Shown here piece by piece: positions 16,733-25,781 of a DNA stretch of 64,000 bases. Location: NCBI RefSeq assembly GCF_017353415.1, contig NZ_JAFMPX010000006.1, positions 1-64,000 of the forward strand. Direction: 5' to 3'. The notes under the pieces were generated by a model that was given only the letters and a program-made list of their open reading frames with translations, had not been told where the DNA came from and did not search any database. The DNA is from Arthrobacter sp. E3 (GTDB lineage: Bacteria > Actinomycetota > Actinomycetes > Actinomycetales > Micrococcaceae). The stretch's first letter is position 1, and each line of letters starts with the position of its first letter. The position numbers and the translations under genes are program-made.

Positions 16733-17986
16733 TTAGACGTGCCCGGTGAACGTCAGCCACAGCAGCAACACATTCAATGCCACGATGAGTGCCACGCTGA
16801 TCAGGGCGGCGGTGCGCAGAACCAGTCCGTCGCGGTGTTCACCCATGACCTTCCTACTGGCGGTTAGGCGCAGCAGCGGGATGAGCGCGAAGGGTATGCC
16901 GAAGCTCAGCACCACCTGGCTGACGATCAACGCCCACGTCGGGTCCACCCCCACCCAGAGCAGGACTACGGCAGGAATAAGGCTGACGAGTCGCCGTGCC
17001 TGTAAAGGAATGCGCACCTTCAGCAGGCCGTGCATGATCGTGGCGCCGGCGTACGCGCCTACCGAAGTCGATGCCAGCCCCGAGGCAAGCAGACCCACGG
17101 CAAAAATGATGCCGATTGCCGGGCCGAGGCTGTTCACGATGGCCGCGTGGGCACCCTCGATGGAGTCGGTCCCTGGGACCCCGCTCAGCGTGGAGGCGGC
17201 CAGCAGGAGCATTCCAATGTTGACAGCGCCGGCGAGGACAAGTGCCACGACCACGTCAATGCGGGTGGCCTTGATGATCCTGCGCAGCTTCGCGGGGGTG
17301 CTGCGGGCATCGGGGTGGCGGTCCTTCGCCAGTTGTGAATGGAGGTAGATGGCGTGCGGCATCACGGTTGCGCCCAGCATGCCTGCAGCCAGCGTGACGC
17401 TCTCAACGCCGTCGAAGCGGGGGATGAGCCCGCCCACCACGCCTGCCGGATCCGGCGGGCTCAATACCAGCCCGGCCAGAAAACCGATGGTGATGATCAC
17501 GAGCAGGAAGATGATGATCGTCTCGAAGCGCCGTTGGCCGTGGCGGTTTTGCACTGTCAGCAGGGCCATGGAGGCCAGCCCCACGATGGCCCCGCCCAGT
17601 GGGAGCGGGATGTGGAACAACAGGTACAAGGCGATCGCCCCGCCCACCACCTCCGCCAGATCGGTGGCCATGGCCACCACCTCGGCCTGTGCCCAGTAGA
17701 GTCTGCGGGTTGTAGTTTTGTAGCGTTCGCCCAAGTGTTGGGGGAGGGACTTGCCCGTCACCACGCCCAGCTTGGCCGATTGGTATTGGACCAGCATGGC
17801 CATGAGGTTCGCAGCCACCAAGACCCACACCAGCAGGTAGCCGTAGCTGGCGCCCGAGGTCAGATTGGCGGCAACGTTTCCAGGGTCAACGTAGGCAATG
17901 GCAGCCACGAAGGCAGGCCCCAGCAACAGGAGCAACCCTCCGCGGGGTTTGCGACGTGGCTTTACCTTGACGGTGTCCAGCACCAT
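16733..17986 (-). CDS. mntH: NRAMP family divalent metal (manganese) transporter
   Basis: A 417-residue transporter with about 11 membrane helices. The NRAMP metal-site motifs DPGN in helix 1 (about residues 34-37) and MPH in helix 6 (about 215-217) are intact. It imports Mn(II) by proton symport at the cytoplasmic membrane. ATG 17986 has a GAAGGG site. A MntR-type operator overlaps its promoter and mntR follows in the same operon. Confidence 0.95.
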   Translation of the reverse strand: MVLDTVKVKPRRKPRGGLLLLLGPAFVAAIAYVDPGNVAANLTSGASYGYLLVWVLVAANLMAMLVQYQSAKLGVVTGKSLPQHLGERYKTTTRRLYWAQAEVVAMATDLAEVVGGAIALYLLFHIPLPLGGAIVGLASMALLTVQNRHGQRRFETIIIFLLVIITIGFLAGLVLSPPDPAGVVGGLIPRFDGVESVTLAAGMLGATVMPHAIYLHSQLAKDRHPDARSTPAKLRRIIKATRIDVVVALVLAGAVNIGMLLLAASTLSGVPGTDSIEGAHAAIVNSLGPAIGIIFAVGLLASGLASTSVGAYAGATIMHGLLKVRIPLQARRLVSLIPAVVLLWVGVDPTWALIVSQVVLSFGIPFALIPLLRLTASRKVMGEHRDGLVLRTAALISVALIVALNVLLLWLTFTGHV

Positions 17987-18014
17987 GCACCCTTCGCCTA
18001 GCCTGTGCCCAAAG

Positions 18015-18059
18015 TTTAGGCCTACCGAAATAATAGGCGCTTTAGGGTGGCGTTGTCGA
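18015..18059 (-). promoter_or_regulatory. mntH promoter with DtxR/MntR-like operator
   Basis: On the minus strand, TCGACA (18059-18054) and TATTAT (18035-18030) are 18 bases apart. An imperfect palindrome TTTCGGTAGGCCTAAA (18030-18015) starts at the last base of the -10 element, 28 bases before the ATG. Half-sites of the type TTTxGG...CCxAAA fit DtxR/MntR operators, and the regulator is encoded in the same operon. Confidence 0.65.
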
Positions 18060-18106
18060 GACGGGTGGCCGCTCTGGGTCGTATCGGAAGTGCGTCTGAA
18101 GGTGCG

Positions 18107-18877
18107 CTACAGCTTGTGCGTTCGCCAGCTTTGGCTGATGTACGGCAGTTCCAGCTCCGCACCCGGGGCATGGCCCAAATGCTCGAACAGGTACCATTGC
18201 AAATTGCCCATGACCTTGGCACGGATGTGCTCTGCAGCCTTGAGGTAATAACTGCGCGACTTGGCCAACTCCATGATGTCTTCCGGCGTCGTGATGTTCA
18301 CCCACCGGGTGTTGTGGGATTGCGCCGGAGCAAACTCGTGGCCAATCTCCGGCGAGAAGTCCGCTTTATGGACGTCCCCGGCGTGCATGATCCGTGCCAG
18401 CCGGTGCACCCAAGGAATTGCGACGTCTAGCTGGTTCCACACCAATCCCAGGGCGCCTCCGGGGCGGAGCACGCGCGCGATTTCCTTGCTAGCCGCTAGG
18501 GGGTCGCACCAGTGCCAAGCTTGTGCGCATACCACCAGGTCCATGGACGACGCCGACAACTCAAGGTGCTCTGTCGTCCCCACCATGGTGGTGGCGTGAG
18601 GGAGGTTCCGGGCTAGTTCTGCCAGCATGTCCGCCGAAGGGTCCAAGGCAGTCACGTTCCAGCCCCGCTCGGCCAACAGCCGCGTGTACTTCCCCGTCCC
18701 GGCGCCCACGTCCAGCACATCGTGTACAGGGGCGGCAGCGTCCTCCAGCAACCAATCAAGGGATTCCTCCGGGTAGCCCGGGCGGACCTTCTGGTAGTGG
18801 TTGCCCCCTGCCAAGAAAGCGGCGGCCATGTGCTTGCGTCGTGCCTCGTCGAAGACCGGTCCGCCGGTGCCTGCCAT
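18107..18877 (-). CDS. class I SAM-dependent methyltransferase
   Basis: A 256-residue Rossmann-fold methyltransferase: motif I VLDVGAGTGKYTR (about residues 52-64), acidic motif II VTALDPS (about 74-80), then DLVVCAQAWHWCD and VLRPGGALGLVWNQ, typical of methyltransferase type 11 (UbiE/COQ5-like) proteins with the N-terminal YQKVRPGYPEE segment. Substrate unknown. ATG 18877 (AGGGAG upstream) gives the family N-terminus; a longer frame to 18946 runs into a promoter-region palindrome. Confidence 0.88.
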   Translation of the reverse strand: MAGTGGPVFDEARRKHMAAAFLAGGNHYQKVRPGYPEESLDWLLEDAAAPVHDVLDVGAGTGKYTRLLAERGWNVTALDPSADMLAELARNLPHATTMVGTTEHLELSASSMDLVVCAQAWHWCDPLAASKEIARVLRPGGALGLVWNQLDVAIPWVHRLARIMHAGDVHKADFSPEIGHEFAPAQSHNTRWVNITTPEDIMELAKSRSYYLKAAEHIRAKVMGNLQWYLFEHLGHAPGAELELPYISQSWRTHKL

Positions 18878-18901
18878 GCCGCTCCCTGAAATCAAACCGA
18901 A

Positions 18902-18930
18902 AAGTTGTGCGATAGTGCCCCACAACTTTA
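18902..18930 (-). promoter_or_regulatory. perfect inverted repeat upstream of the methyltransferase gene
   Basis: AAAGTTGTG and CACAACTTT form a perfect 9-base inverted repeat with an 11-base spacer, 25 bases upstream of the methyltransferase ATG. It is either a dimeric-regulator operator or a hairpin in the 5' leader. Confidence 0.5.
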
Positions 18931-18941
18931 CCCCGCACACC

Positions 18942-19152
18942 CCCACCTACCGACGCTCCAGCACTTTCGGGGCAGTTCTTTGCATCGCTCCAGCTCCTTT
19001 AGGGCTGCTTTTAGGAACGCTCTGGCAACTGTTGGCAGTGCGTTCGGGAGACACCACCCAAACGTGCTGGAGCGTAGGTGAGAAGACACCCAAACGTGCT
19101 GGAGGGTCGAGGGAAAACGGCCGAAAGGTGCAGGAGCGTCGGTAGGTGGGGC
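18942..19152. repeat. intergenic inverted repeat with internal short direct repeats
   Basis: The left arm (18942-18971) and right arm (19122-19152) match in about 28 of 31 positions as inverted copies of a block starting CCCCACCTACCGACGCTCC. Between them CACCCAAACGTGCTGGAG occurs twice (from about 19055 and 19088), and variants of CGCTCCAGC recur. It separates the methyltransferase and the SufS-like gene and encodes no supported protein. Confidence 0.7.
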
Positions 19153-19156
19153 TGGG

Positions 19157-20572
19157 TTAGTCTTCTGTGGTGCAGGGGGCGGCGCCTGCTGTGCCTGGTG
19201 TGTTCGGGGCCCAGTCGGGGTAGACGCGGTTGTCGTTTGCGGGCACCCAACGGCCGGCATCAACCACGTAGTCCCACTTCAGGCCATCGCGCAGCAAAGC
19301 GGCAATGCCGTCGATCAGTCGCTGAGCGTCCTCACGCTGTGAACCTACACCGAAGCTGGCACGCAGTGAACCGGACGGCAGTCCCAGGCGGTTGAGCAGC
19401 GGGTGGGCGCAGAATTTGCCGTCGCGAACACCCACGCCGTGCTCAGCTGACAAGTATGCCGCGACGAGTCCGGCGTCGTATCCCGTGACGGAAAAGTTCA
19501 CGACGCCGATGCTTCCGCATTCGGGGTAGTCCTGGCCATCGGTGAACAACGAGTGAACGTTGACGCCGTCGATCCCTTCCAGGCCGTCAATGAGATGCTT
19601 GCGCAGCAGCTGTTCGTGGTGGTGCCAGTCGTCGGCGTCCAGCGCGGCCAGGACCGAGGCTGCCTTGGCCAAGGTGGCGGCACCCAGTACGTTGGGGGAG
19701 CCGGCCTCGTGGCGGGCCGGGCCTTCGGTCCACAGGACTGACTCGAGACGGACCTCCTTGACGGCTCCGCCACCGGACAGATGCGGTGTGCCACTGTTGA
19801 GCCAGTCGGGACGGCCCACCAGCACACCTGCTCCAAATGGGGCGTAGAGCTTGTGGCCGGAGAAGGCCAGGTAGTCGATGCCGGTTGCCGCCAAGTCGAT
19901 CCGGCGGTGCGGAGCCAGCTGCGCGGCGTCCACCACAATGCGGGCACCGTACTTGTGTGCCAGAGTGGCCAGTTCCGCCACGGGCAGTACCTCTCCGGTG
20001 ACATTGGAAGCTCCGGTGACGGCCAGCAGCAGCACATTGCCGGCGCGCAGCTGCGTTTCAACCCGCGCCAGCGTGGAAGCGATGGAGTGCGCGGCCACCA
20101 CCGATCGGTGCGGCAGTCCCTGCCACGGCAGCAGGTTGGCGTGATGTTCAATGTCCAGGTACAGCACTTCACCGTGGACGTTGGAGCGGCCCTCGGCAAA
20201 ACCGCGCTGCTTCAGGAGGCTCTCCACGCAGCCGGCCAGCAGGTTCAGCGAATCTGTGGTGTGGCGGGTGAAGATGACGGTGTCGTCGGGGCGGGCACCA
20301 ACGAATTCGGCCACGATCTTGCGGGCATTTTCGTACACCGACGTGCTGACCTGGGAGGCGTAGCCGGCCCCGCGGTGCACGCTGGCGTAGTAGGGCAGGA
20401 TCTCGTTCAGGTGTGCGGCCACTTCCGCAATTGCAGGAGCCGATGCGGCGTAGTCAAGGTTGGCGTACCGTACCTGCCCGCCCTGGATCAGTGGGGCAGG
20501 CAGATCCTGTCCCACCACGGGCAGCAGGGGGGAATCGGCAAGGGAGGTTTTTTCCAGCAGGGCGTAGCTCAT
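19157..20572 (-). CDS. class V aminotransferase-fold PLP enzyme (SufS/cysteine desulfurase-like)
   Basis: A 471-residue PLP enzyme. Histidines at 143-144 stack on the cofactor, Asp215 (VVDAAQ) contacts the pyridine nitrogen, and Lys241 (SGHKLYAPFG) forms the Schiff base. A cysteine in GKFCAHP near residue 374 matches the position of the persulfide-forming Cys of SufS-type desulfurases, so sulfur transfer from cysteine or a related thiol is plausible. No suf genes are adjacent. It is preceded by a SAM-IV riboswitch, tying expression to S-adenosylmethionine and hence sulfur-amino-acid supply. The ATG at 20572 has AAAGGA 7 bases upstream. Confidence 0.88.
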   Translation of the reverse strand: MSYALLEKTSLADSPLLPVVGQDLPAPLIQGGQVRYANLDYAASAPAIAEVAAHLNEILPYYASVHRGAGYASQVSTSVYENARKIVAEFVGARPDDTVIFTRHTTDSLNLLAGCVESLLKQRGFAEGRSNVHGEVLYLDIEHHANLLPWQGLPHRSVVAAHSIASTLARVETQLRAGNVLLLAVTGASNVTGEVLPVAELATLAHKYGARIVVDAAQLAPHRRIDLAATGIDYLAFSGHKLYAPFGAGVLVGRPDWLNSGTPHLSGGGAVKEVRLESVLWTEGPARHEAGSPNVLGAATLAKAASVLAALDADDWHHHEQLLRKHLIDGLEGIDGVNVHSLFTDGQDYPECGSIGVVNFSVTGYDAGLVAAYLSAEHGVGVRDGKFCAHPLLNRLGLPSGSLRASFGVGSQREDAQRLIDGIAALLRDGLKWDYVVDAGRWVPANDNRVYPDWAPNTPGTAGAAPCTTED

Positions 20573-20613
20573 CAGTCAATCCTTTGACACCAAGAACTCT
20601 TGGGGGTGCCAAG

Positions 20614-20728
20614 AAGTCCGCGCTTGCCAAGACCGCTCCGGCCTGGCCAGGTCGTCACCCGGGGCACCCCGCCGCGAAAGGAGGGTTGCCGGCCAGCAAA
20701 CCGGGGTTTAGCGCTGGCACTCGTGACC
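20614..20728 (-). promoter_or_regulatory. SAM-IV riboswitch
   Basis: Reading the minus strand from 20728: GGTCACGAGTGCCAGCG, a GGCCGGCAACCC core, GGGGTGCCCCGGGTGA, GACCTGG closing the first stem, and distal GGCAAGCGCGGACT. This order and length (about 115 bases) match the actinobacterial SAM-IV aptamer. The CCAAGA tract downstream (about 20591-20606) can pair with TCTTGG on either side, offering a simple switch before the AAAGGA site of the PLP-enzyme gene. The remaining gap to hisN (20729-20874) shows no gene. Confidence 0.9.
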
Positions 20729-20874
20729 CATGCACCAAAGATTAGCCCAAGAATCTCGAGGATGCATTTATTACGTTTCGTCTCGGGCCCTCATATTGCA
20801 GCCGATGCGGGTGCGCCTAAAGATTACCCGCATCGACTGCAGTTTGAACCTCGGAGGCGGGCAAAAGGCCCGGG

Positions 20875-21690
20875 TCAGCCCAGCAGGTCGTCCCAGTTGG
20901 GGTTCAGCCGCTGCAGAACCTCGGAGTGGAGGATGGAGTTGGTGGCCAAGGCGTTGCCACCGAACGGGCCGTCCACCCCTTCGAGGGAGGTGAAGCGGCC
21001 GCCAGCTTCGGTGATGATCGGGACCAGCGCCGCCATGTCATACAGGTTCAGTTCGGGCTCGCAGGCGATGTCCACGCTGCCCTCGGCGACCATGCAGTAG
21101 GACCAGAAGTCGCCATAGGCGCGGGTGCGCCACACATCGTCGGTGAGGGAGATGAAATCATCGCGGTTGCCACGTTCGGCCCAGCCGGTCAGGGAAGAGT
21201 AGGACAGTGAAGCGTCCTTGAGCTCTGCCACGTTGGAGACGCGGATGCGGGTGGCGGCCGCCAGTGACTTGCCCATGTAGGCGCCTGTGCCCTCCGCAGC
21301 CCACCAGCGCTTGCCCAATGCGGGGGCGCTGACCAGGCCCACCACGGGGCGTCCGTCGTCGACGAGCGCAATGAGTGTTGCCCAGACCGGGACTCCGCGC
21401 ACAAAGTTCTTCGTCCCGTCAATGGGATCGATGATCCAGCGCCGTGAACCGTGTCCGGAGCTGCCGAACTCCTCGCCCAGCACGGCATCGCGGGGGCGAA
21501 CCCGTGACAGCTGGCTGCGGATGGACTCCTCGGCGGCCTTGTCCGCATCCGTGACCGGGGTCAGGTCCGGTTTGGTTTCAACAGCCAAGTCGAGTGCCTT
21601 GAAACGGGACATGGTCAGTGAATCCACGCTGTCCGCCAGGACATGGGCTAGGCGGAGGTCGTCGTTGTACGTCTGGGGTTCTACGCTCAT
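20875..21690 (-). CDS. hisN: inositol monophosphatase family protein, probable histidinol-phosphatase HisN
   Basis: A 271-residue Mg-dependent phosphatase of the IMPase fold: [18 protein letters not shown] (metal-binding Glu), [12 protein letters not shown] (metal-binding Asp pair) and the C-terminal [16 protein letters not shown]. The [11 protein letters not shown]-type variant and its position beside rsgA-aroA match the actinobacterial HisN, which makes histidinol from histidinol phosphate. ATG 21690 is preferred to the in-frame GTG at 21699. Specificity over inositol phosphate is inferred from gene order. Confidence 0.88.
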   Translation of the reverse strand: MSVEPQTYNDDLRLAHVLADSVDSLTMSRFKALDLAVETKPDLTPVTDADKAAEESIRSQLSRVRPRDAVLGEEFGSSGHGSRRWIIDPIDGTKNFVRGVPVWATLIALVDDGRPVVGLVSAPALGKRWWAAEGTGAYMGKSLAAATRIRVSNVAELKDASLSYSSLTGWAERGNRDDFISLTDDVWRTRAYGDFWSYCMVAEGSVDIACEPELNLYDMAALVPIITEAGGRFTSLEGVDGPFGGNALATNSILHSEVLQRLNPNWDDLLG

Positions 21691-21776
21691 ACAGATCACG
21701 CTATCGCGGTTTGCGAAAAACCCTTGACGTGACGCAGCCGGTTCCTTGCACGGTTTTGATGCGGGCCCAGGCGCGC

Positions 21777-22895
21777 CTAGTCGATGCTGCCCAGTTCCTT
21801 CGCCTCCGCACGGCCTTCGGTGCGGTCGCTGGTGCCCAAAAGGCGGCGCAACGAGGCAAGGCGAGCCGGTCCGGCGTCGCCTGCATGTCCGGCAGCCACA
21901 TACGGGTCCAGGCCGCAGTTCACGGCGACGCTGTCATGCTTGCATCCGCGTTCGCAGTCGTCGGTCCCCGGCTGCAGATCTGGGAAGGCCTGCAGGATCC
22001 TGTCGGCATTCACGTGTGCCAGTCCAAACGAGCGGATGCCCGGGGTGTCGATGATCCATGAGCCCCGCGTGCCACCCTGTAGTTGCAGCGCCAGCGCCGA
22101 GGAGGACGTGTGGCGGCCGCGTCCCGTGACGGCATTGACGCCGCCGGTGGCCCGCTGCGACCCCGTCAAGGCGTTGACCATGGTGGACTTTCCCACGCCC
22201 GAATGCCCCACCATGACGCTGACCTTCCCGTCGAGATAACCGTGCAACTGCTCGACGGCGCCCCCGGCCAACAGGGCCGAGTCGCCGTCGTCGCTGCGCG
22301 CATCAATGCCCGAGGCACCCTCGGCCGCCGTGCGGCTGATGATGACGGTCATGTCCAGGTGCTCGTAGTTGGCGAGCAGTTCCGCAGGATCCTTGATGTC
22401 CGTCTTCGTGATGAGCAGGAGTGGTTCGATCCCGGAGTCGTAGGCCGCCACCAGCGCCCTGTCGATGAAACCTGTGCGCGGCTCCGGGTTGGCTGCGGCC
22501 ACCACAATGACCAGTTGGTCAGCGTTGGCGACGACGACGCGCTCCACGGGATCGGTGTCGTCGGCGCTGCGGCGCAGCAGTGTGCGCCGCTCCTGAATGC
22601 GGACTAGCCGGGCCAGCGTGTCCGGCTTGCCGGAGACGTCCCCGACCAGTGCCACAAAGTCTCCGGCCACCACGGGGGAGCGGCGCAATTCCCTGGCCCT
22701 GGCGGCAATCAAGATGCGTTCGGTGCCCAGGTCTTCATCCACGATGGCCGTGTACCTGCCGCGGTCCACCGTGACGATCCGCCCGATCACGGCATCCTCA
22801 TACGCCGGCCTGTCCTTGGTCCGCGGCCGGCTGCCCTTCTTGTTGGCCCTGACCCGAACATCGGATTCGTCCCAGTTGCTGTAGTCCTTTGCCAT
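21777..22895 (-). CDS. rsgA: small ribosomal subunit biogenesis GTPase RsgA
   Basis: A 372-residue circularly permuted GTPase. Order of motifs: N-terminal OB domain, G4 TKTD (about residue 153), then G1 GHSGVGKST (about 236-244), G3 DTPG (about 282) and a C-terminal zinc-binding Cys/His region ([14 protein letters not shown]). It matures the 30S subunit. ATG 22895 gives the standard start and lies 4 bases after the aroA stop; the longer in-frame ORF to 22997 overlaps aroA. Confidence 0.96.
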   Translation of the reverse strand: MAKDYSNWDESDVRVRANKKGSRPRTKDRPAYEDAVIGRIVTVDRGRYTAIVDEDLGTERILIAARARELRRSPVVAGDFVALVGDVSGKPDTLARLVRIQERRTLLRRSADDTDPVERVVVANADQLVIVVAAANPEPRTGFIDRALVAAYDSGIEPLLLITKTDIKDPAELLANYEHLDMTVIISRTAAEGASGIDARSDDGDSALLAGGAVEQLHGYLDGKVSVMVGHSGVGKSTMVNALTGSQRATGGVNAVTGRGRHTSSSALALQLQGGTRGSWIIDTPGIRSFGLAHVNADRILQAFPDLQPGTDDCERGCKHDSVAVNCGLDPYVAAGHAGDAGPARLASLRRLLGTSDRTEGRAEAKELGSID

Positions 22896-22899
22896 GTGC

Positions 22900-24219
22900 C
22901 TATGCCCTGGTTTCAACCGCCGCGGTCTGGGCGACCATGGCCGCCCACATGGCAGGGAAATCAGGCATGGTCTTCGCCGTGGTGGCGATGTTCTCAACTT
23001 CGACGCCGGGCACGGCCAGCCCGATGATCGCCCCGGCCGTGGCCATGCGGTGATCGTGGTAGCTGTGAAACACTCCGCCGTGCAGCGGGGCGGGGTTGAT
23101 GATCAGCCCGTCCGCTGTTTCTTCGGCGTTGCCTCCCAGTGCGTTGATCTCCGCCACCAGCGCGGCCAGACGGTCGGTTTCGTGCCCGCGCAGGTGCGAG
23201 ATACCGCGCAAGCGCGACGGCGTTGTTGCCAACGCGCAAATGGCAGCTGCCGACGGGGCAAGTTCGCTGGTGTCCGACAGGTCCACACCTTGGATCTCGG
23301 TGCCGCCGGTGACGGTCAGAACACCGTCATCAAGGCTCACGGTGGCACCAAACTGGGGGAGAATTTCACGCCATTTGTCACCGACCTGGGTGGTGTTGGC
23401 AGGCCAGTTGGGGATGCGCACAGTTCCGCCCGTGGCCAAAGCGGCGGCCAAGAAGGGGCCGGCGTTGGAGAGGTCCTGTTCCAGGACAACGTCGAAGGCC
23501 GACACCGGGCCGGGCTGCACCACCCAGCGGTTCGGGGTGGAGTCGTCCACCACAACGCCCACCGAGCGCAGGATCTCCACCGTCATGGAAATGTGGTCAC
23601 GGCTGGGCACTGAATCACCAATGTGCTCCAGTTCCAAGCCGTTGGCAAAGCGCGAACCGACTAACAGCCATGCGGAAATGAACTGTGAGGAGCCCCCGGC
23701 ATCCACTGCGACGTGGCCGCCCTCCACCTTGCCGGTGCCGTGCACCGTGAAGGACAGGAAGCCGTCGCCGCCGTCCTCCACGCGGACACCCAACGCTTCC
23801 AACCCCACCACAATGGGACCCATGGGACGCACCAAAGCCGCCGGATCGCCGTCGAACTTCACCGCCCCGGACACCAGCGCAGCAAGCGGCGGCACAAAAC
23901 GCATCACCGTGCCGGCGAGCCCGCAATCAACGCTGATGCCGGAGGAGCCAGCACCAAAACCAGCCGGGATGGGCGTGACCACAAGGTCCGGGACCGCCCC
24001 GCTGCCGGGCACCTCTGAGATGGCCGCACCCATGGCCCGCAACGCGCCGATCATGAGGTCGGAATCGCGGGACTGCAACGGTGCCCGGAGGCGTGACTCA
24101 CCGTCGGCAAGAGCGGCGAGGACAAGATACCTATTGGTCAGCGATTTGGAGGCCGGTATGGTGACGGTGGCATCCAAGGGTGTTGGAGAAAATGGTGCGG
24201 GCCAATGGGCGGCGGTCAT
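22900..24219 (-). CDS. aroA: 3-phosphoshikimate 1-carboxyvinyltransferase (EPSP synthase)
   Basis: A 439-residue EPSP synthase, shikimate pathway step 6. Hallmarks: IPASKSLTNRYLVLAALADG near the N-terminus (PEP and shikimate-3-phosphate binding Lys and Arg), DCGLAGTVMRFVPP (the LxxAGTAxRF-type motif, about residues 98-111), and the RGxETDRLAAL catalytic segment (HLRGHETDRLAALV, about 343-356). The GxAGTVMR sequence differs slightly from the GNAGTA class I pattern. It lies directly upstream of rsgA and downstream of the DoxX gene, a usual Arthrobacter order. Confidence 0.96.
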   Translation of the reverse strand: MTAAHWPAPFSPTPLDATVTIPASKSLTNRYLVLAALADGESRLRAPLQSRDSDLMIGALRAMGAAISEVPGSGAVPDLVVTPIPAGFGAGSSGISVDCGLAGTVMRFVPPLAALVSGAVKFDGDPAALVRPMGPIVVGLEALGVRVEDGGDGFLSFTVHGTGKVEGGHVAVDAGGSSQFISAWLLVGSRFANGLELEHIGDSVPSRDHISMTVEILRSVGVVVDDSTPNRWVVQPGPVSAFDVVLEQDLSNAGPFLAAALATGGTVRIPNWPANTTQVGDKWREILPQFGATVSLDDGVLTVTGGTEIQGVDLSDTSELAPSAAAICALATTPSRLRGISHLRGHETDRLAALVAEINALGGNAEETADGLIINPAPLHGGVFHSYHDHRMATAGAIIGLAVPGVEVENIATTAKTMPDFPAMWAAMVAQTAAVETRA

Positions 24220-24225
24220 GGGTAA

Positions 24226-24741
24226 TTACTGTCCTGTCACGTCGTGGGCAAGGGCACGGACGCTCTTGTCGGCACTCTTCAATTGCTTCTTCGTGTTCTT
24301 CTTGCCGCTCTCAATGAGCTTTTCCGCCCGCCATGCCAAGCCGGGGCGTCCGGCCGTGTCCACGCTGGCCAGCAGTGCCCCGCCAATGAGACCGATGTTC
24401 TTCGTCAACTGATTGCGGCGGTGCGCACGATTTTCCTTCGTGGAAGTGTCGGCGTTGCGGTACTCCACCACAGTGGTCAGCGCGGCGGTCAGGGCGAGAA
24501 TGACGGCGGCGGGCCGGGCAAGCTTGCCGGTGGCCAGCAGCACGCCTGCGCCAACCTGGGTGGCGGCCAGTGCACGGGCCAGCGTCTTTTCGCTGGCCTC
24601 AATGGGCAGCGCGGAACTGAGCGGGCGCAGGACAGGTGCCAGCTGGGCCACAGTTTGATCTGCGTGGCGCAGGCGGTCGATGCCGGCGAGGATGAACGAT
24701 GATGCCAACATGGGGCGGGCTAGGGCGCGAACAATGGACAA
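24226..24741 (-). CDS. DoxX family membrane protein
   Basis: A 171-residue protein with helices near residues 10-22, 55-75, 78-95 and 113-128 and the DoxX start ARPMLASSFILAGIDRLRH. DoxX proteins are small membrane proteins; in mycobacteria some act with SodA and SseA in redox stress. The C-terminal 40 residues are Lys-rich and cytoplasmic. It ends 6 bases before aroA and is probably co-transcribed with it. Confidence 0.85.
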   Translation of the reverse strand: MSIVRALARPMLASSFILAGIDRLRHADQTVAQLAPVLRPLSSALPIEASEKTLARALAATQVGAGVLLATGKLARPAAVILALTAALTTVVEYRNADTSTKENRAHRRNQLTKNIGLIGGALLASVDTAGRPGLAWRAEKLIESGKKNTKKQLKSADKSVRALAHDVTGQ

Positions 24742-24877
24742 CGGGGCCTCCTAAGTGGTGCTTCGGACATCCCGTTGACGGTCGGTGCGGCCGCACGGGA
24801 GACTCATGCTGCCTCCAAGTCTGCCATGACTGCCCGGTGTGATGCAGTCTTTGCTGCAGTGTTTGCGCTGTGGCTGC

Positions 24878-24903
24878 GGAATATACGACGGCGTTGGCAG
24901 GTT
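24878..24903 (+). promoter_or_regulatory. SigH/SigR-type autoregulatory promoter of sigH
   Basis: GGAAT (24878-24882), 18 bases, then GTT (24901-24903), an exact match to the thiol-stress ECF consensus GGAAT-N18-GTT, on the strand and at the distance expected to drive sigH. Confidence 0.8.
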
Positions 24904-25068
24904 TACATGGATAGCGGCGGCCTCACAACGGGGCTGGCCAAGTGAACTCGGATGGGACGGAAGGCGGACATGCAGACTCTGAGCCATCCGGCGGAACAAA
25001 GTCTGTTGCCGCCCTTGAGCGTTTCCCCCTCACCTCTAACAGCCAGTGTGCGCATAGACTCGTCTGTG

Positions 25069-25779
25069 ATGAACATTTCCGAGCCTGAGCAAACCATCGA
25101 GCCAGCCGCGGCGGGACTTGGCACGATCCCCCCTCCCGTGCGAACCACCGACATGGTTGAGGTGGATGTTGCCAATGAGAGCGTTGACGAACGGCGTGCC
25201 CGTTTTGAACGCGACGCCATGGTGTACGTTGACCAGCTGTACTCTGCCGCCATGCGCATGGCCCGCAACCCCAGCGACGCAGAGGATCTGGTCCAGGAGG
25301 CATACACAAAGGCCTTCTCGGCCTTTCACCAGTACAAGCCTGGAACAAACTTGAAGGCCTGGCTGTACCGGATCCTGACCAACACCTACATCAACCTGTA
25401 CCGGAAGCGGCAGCGCGAGCCCCTGCAATCCAATGCTGACAGCATTGAGGATTGGCAGCTGGCCAGGGCTGAATCACACACCTCGCACGGGCTTCGATCG
25501 GCCGAGGCGGACGCCTTGGACCATCTTCCCGACTCTGACGTGAAAAAGGCGTTGCAGGCCATCCCGGAGGAGTTCCGGCTGGCCGTGTACTTTGCCGACG
25601 TGGAGGGCTTTGCGTACAAGGAAATTTCAGAAATCATGAATACCCCCATCGGGACGGTCATGTCCCGGCTTCACAGGGGTCGGAAACTTTTGCGGGAAAT
25701 GCTGTCCGACTACGCCGTGGAACGCGGATACGTCAAAGACGTCAATGGGTCAGGACAAATGAAGGAAACGGAGAATTAG
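25069..25779 (+). CDS. sigH: ECF sigma factor SigH/SigR (thiol-oxidative stress)
   Basis: A 236-residue ECF sigma factor. Region 2: [34 protein letters not shown]-type segment (about residues 51-84) and [19 protein letters not shown]; region 4: [42 protein letters not shown] (about 166-207). The adjacent rsrA-type zinc anti-sigma gene identifies it as the SigH/SigR group that controls thioredoxin, mycothiol and protease genes. The ATG at 25069 begins a typical SigH N-terminus, but the frame is open upstream to ATG 24952, 39 codons earlier and still downstream of the GGAAT promoter, so a longer isoform like Streptomyces SigR' is possible. Confidence 0.93.
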   Translation: MNISEPEQTIEPAAAGLGTIPPPVRTTDMVEVDVANESVDERRARFERDAMVYVDQLYSAAMRMARNPSDAEDLVQEAYTKAFSAFHQYKPGTNLKAWLYRILTNTYINLYRKRQREPLQSNADSIEDWQLARAESHTSHGLRSAEADALDHLPDSDVKKALQAIPEEFRLAVYFADVEGFAYKEISEIMNTPIGTVMSRLHRGRKLLREMLSDYAVERGYVKDVNGSGQMKETEN

Positions 25780-25781
25780 AC

